Source: Pedobacter sp. PAMC26386
GTDB taxonomy: Bacteria; Bacteroidota; Bacteroidia; Sphingobacteriales; Sphingobacteriaceae
Reading direction: 5' to 3'
Assembly (NCBI GenBank): GCA_014302835.1
Contig: CP060294.1
Span: 4,179,067 to 4,243,066, forward strand
DNA: 64,000 bases
Positions 62,349-64,000 of this stretch are shown here, piece by piece. The notes under the pieces are model-generated. The model made no database searches. It was not told the origin of the DNA and was given only the letters and a program-made list of their open reading frames with translations. How positions within the stretch are numbered: position 1 is the first letter of the stretch; every line of letters starts with the position of its first letter. The position numbers and the translations under genes are program-made.

Positions 62349-63479
62349 TTAATGGTGTTCTTCTATCGCCATTCCAATGAACAACGCAGATAACATCGTA
62401 AAAATAAATGCTTGTATAAATGCAACTAGCAACTCGATTGCTCCGATGAACAAGGCAAATGGAACCGATACAACGGAAACATATACAGAGTTAAATACGA
62501 AGATCAGACCGATAAGTGATAACATTAAAATGTGACCCGCAGTAATATTTGCAAATAAACGTATGGCAAGAGCGATAGGTTTTGTAAAAACACCAATGAT
62601 CTCAACGGGTACCAATACGATGTATAACCACCATGGTACATCAGGAGTAAAGATGTGTTTCCAGTAGTACTTATTACCGTTGGTTACCACAATGATTAAA
62701 GTAATCACCGACAATACCGCAGTTACTGCAATATTACCTGTTAAATTAGCTCCTCCCGGAAGGAATGGAACCAGACCCAGCATATTGTTGAACCAGATAA
62801 AGAAAAACACAGTTAAAAGGTATGGCATGAAACGCTCATACTTGTGACCAAGATTTGGTCTTGCAATATCATCACGTACAAACAGGATAAGGGGCTCCAT
62901 CCAGGATTGTAATCCTTTTGGTGATTTACCTTTTCTCTTTTTGTATCCGTTGGCAACATTTAAGAATACCAGTAGCATGACAACCACAGAAAGTAATAAT
63001 GTACAAACGTTCTTAGTTACTGAAAAATCTAGAGGGCGTACATTTTTTGCATGATGATTTGCATCAACCTCTACATATTCACCTTCTGCATTCGCAGTAG
63101 CAGTAGCATAGTATATCTTTTCATGCAGTTTAACAAAACGCTGACCGGCACGCTCAACTACTAACTTCGCTTCATCATCTCCATGAAACTCATCAGCATT
63201 AAACATCACCAATCCACCTTGTGTATACAAAATGACAGGTAGCCCAATAAAAGTGTCACCGATTACATGCCAGCTATGCGAATCCGCAATGTGGTGTAAG
63301 GCGAACTTACCTAAATTGAACTTTTTCTCAGCCTCTGGTTCGGCGTGAGCGGTTACGGTTGCTTTCGATGTGTCTTCCTGTGCATATAACAGGGGTGTTA
63401 CAAAGAATAACGCTAAAAAAAGCGTAAAAACAAGGGTTAACCTATTAACTTTAAAATCAAAAACGTGGCTACAATCCAT
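62349..63479 (-). CDS. atpB: ATP synthase Fo a subunit
   Basis: This 376-residue membrane stator forms the proton half-channels. The essential Arg307 lies in AIRLFANITAGH, and the helices around it are intact. The protein is about 100 residues longer than E. coli AtpB: a signal peptide-like start (about 12-34, TLVFTLFLALFFVTPLLYAQ) and an approximately 110-residue hydrophilic domain precede the first channel helix, which is usual for Bacteroidota. atpE follows 35 bp downstream. Confidence 0.96.
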   Translation of the reverse strand: MDCSHVFDFKVNRLTLVFTLFLALFFVTPLLYAQEDTSKATVTAHAEPEAEKKFNLGKFALHHIADSHSWHVIGDTFIGLPVILYTQGGLVMFNADEFHGDDEAKLVVERAGQRFVKLHEKIYYATATANAEGEYVEVDANHHAKNVRPLDFSVTKNVCTLLLSVVVMLLVFLNVANGYKKRKGKSPKGLQSWMEPLILFVRDDIARPNLGHKYERFMPYLLTVFFFIWFNNMLGLVPFLPGGANLTGNIAVTAVLSVITLIIVVTNGNKYYWKHIFTPDVPWWLYIVLVPVEIIGVFTKPIALAIRLFANITAGHILMLSLIGLIFVFNSVYVSVVSVPFALFIGAIELLVAFIQAFIFTMLSALFIGMAIEEHH

Positions 63480-63493
63480 TTACTGGCAGATTT

Positions 63494-63901
63494 TTACTTA
63501 TTATTTTGGTGGCGCAAGTTACATAACAGAGAGTATATTTCAAAGAAGCTGAACAATAAATATAAAGAAAAAAAGTTGAGCGCAAAAACTAACCCCTTTT
63601 CCTTAGTGTTCAGGCTGTAAATCAGCACAAAAGCCATAGAAAATATCATTTTCAAAACAATTGACCCCATAATCGCCATTATACCTGTCTCCGGGTCCAT
63701 TTTTATCCCCAGAAAAGCCATAATATAAGCTATATAGGTAAGTCCTCCGATAAAACCGAACAGTAACCAGAACTTATTAGCAAGCAAAGTAACATCAGGA
63801 AATAATACGGGTAAGGCAAATGCTACCCCGGCAAGGAGCAGCGAATAGAGCAGATAATACAACGTAAATTTTAAAACACTCAAAATATGTAATTTTGACA
63901 A
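63494..63901 (-). CDS. Four-segment membrane protein in the atp operon, unknown
   Basis: This 135-residue protein has about four membrane segments (about 12-30, 42-64, 76-96 and 105-124). Its position between the atpI/Z-like fragment and atpB, with 14 bp to atpB, suggests a role in assembly or function of the Fo part, but I recognise no characterised family. The start is TTG at 63901, since no ATG is available near it. A comparable small membrane gene is often found at this place in Bacteroidota atp operons. Confidence 0.75.
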   Translation of the reverse strand: MSKLHILSVLKFTLYYLLYSLLLAGVAFALPVLFPDVTLLANKFWLLFGFIGGLTYIAYIMAFLGIKMDPETGIMAIMGSIVLKMIFSMAFVLIYSLNTKEKGLVFALNFFSLYLLFSFFEIYSLLCNLRHQNNK

Positions 63902-63931
63902 AAGTATTAAAATTAACAGAGAATATAAGGA

Positions 63932-64000
63932 TTACTCTTTACTATTCAATTGTCTGATAACCTGGTAAAGCGAAACGATTACACCTAAAACACCGAGCAA
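63932..64000 (-). CDS. AtpI/AtpZ-like protein, 5' part beyond window
   Basis: The last 22 codons of a minus-strand gene are visible: LLGVLGVIVSLYQVIRQLNSKE, then TAA. A hydrophobic segment followed by a short basic tail, directly upstream of the atp genes, fits the C-terminus of an AtpI/AtpZ-type assembly factor. Too little is seen to be certain. Confidence 0.5.
   Translation of the reverse strand: MLGVLGVIVSLYQVIRQLNSKE

Noticed and set aside
1..64000. tRNA or rRNA genes
   Set aside because: I looked through the gaps between genes and found no cloverleaf-like or rRNA-like sequence; a dedicated scan would be needed to exclude a tRNA fully.

Overview
The window looks like a chromosomal segment of a Bacteroidota organism of the Sphingobacteriaceae, most likely Pedobacter or a close relative. 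The reasons are three SusC/SusD outer-membrane pairs, two FecI sigma/FecR anti-sigma cassettes, a GldB-type lipoprotein, the ileS-dksA-lspA gene order, an F-type ATP synthase operon without atpD and atpC, TAnnTTTG-type -7 boxes, few Shine-Dalgarno sequences and several TTG starts forced by upstream stops. The genus is inferred from these features, not from a database search.

Layout. Positions 1-4241 (minus) hold a SusC-like receptor and a SusD-like lipoprotein cut off by the window edge. Positions 4489-11211 (plus) form a FecI-FecR-SusC-SusD signalling and uptake operon. An AraC regulator with an isochorismatase-fold hydrolase, transketolase, an Endo H-like GH18 lipoprotein and an Xaa-Pro aminopeptidase follow on the minus strand to 17714. 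A complete IS3-family element of 1563 bp lies at 17812-19374. It has imperfect terminal repeats, a possible AAA target duplication and an A AAA AAG frameshift site. Next to it is an array of 11-bp repeats, then a second FecI-FecR-SusC-SusD operon that ends with a secreted phosphodiesterase/alkaline phosphatase fusion (19659-28146). I read this as a sensor-controlled system for phosphorylated organic compounds.

Positions 28276-42808 carry a C1-type peptidase, ileS-dksA-lspA, an orphan TPR histidine kinase, a SIMPL protein, serS, rsmI, a PH/SHOCT protein and lnt. An HxlR regulator and an MFS transporter are divergent at 42993-44611. The region 44644-57407 contains nadE, a porin-like protein, gldB followed by a frameshifted patatin gene, comB, gcvT, an envelope cluster (GT4, rnhB, ABC permease, GT2, flippase-like), ruvC and a methyltransferase. 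The window closes with an acid phosphatase and the atp operon on the minus strand (atpI/Z fragment, unknown membrane gene, atpB, E, F, H, A, G).

The most notable observations are: an isoleucyl-tRNA synthetase whose HIGH signature is rearranged to GIHH; the phosphodiester/phosphate-type SusCD operon with the 11-bp repeat array upstream; perfect stem-loops placed exactly after atpE and atpA, the multicopy ATP synthase subunits; a 41-bp perfect inverted repeat; a one-base frameshift in the glycine loop of a patatin gene; and two tiny overlapping membrane ORFs. I saw no rRNA, tRNA or CRISPR array.
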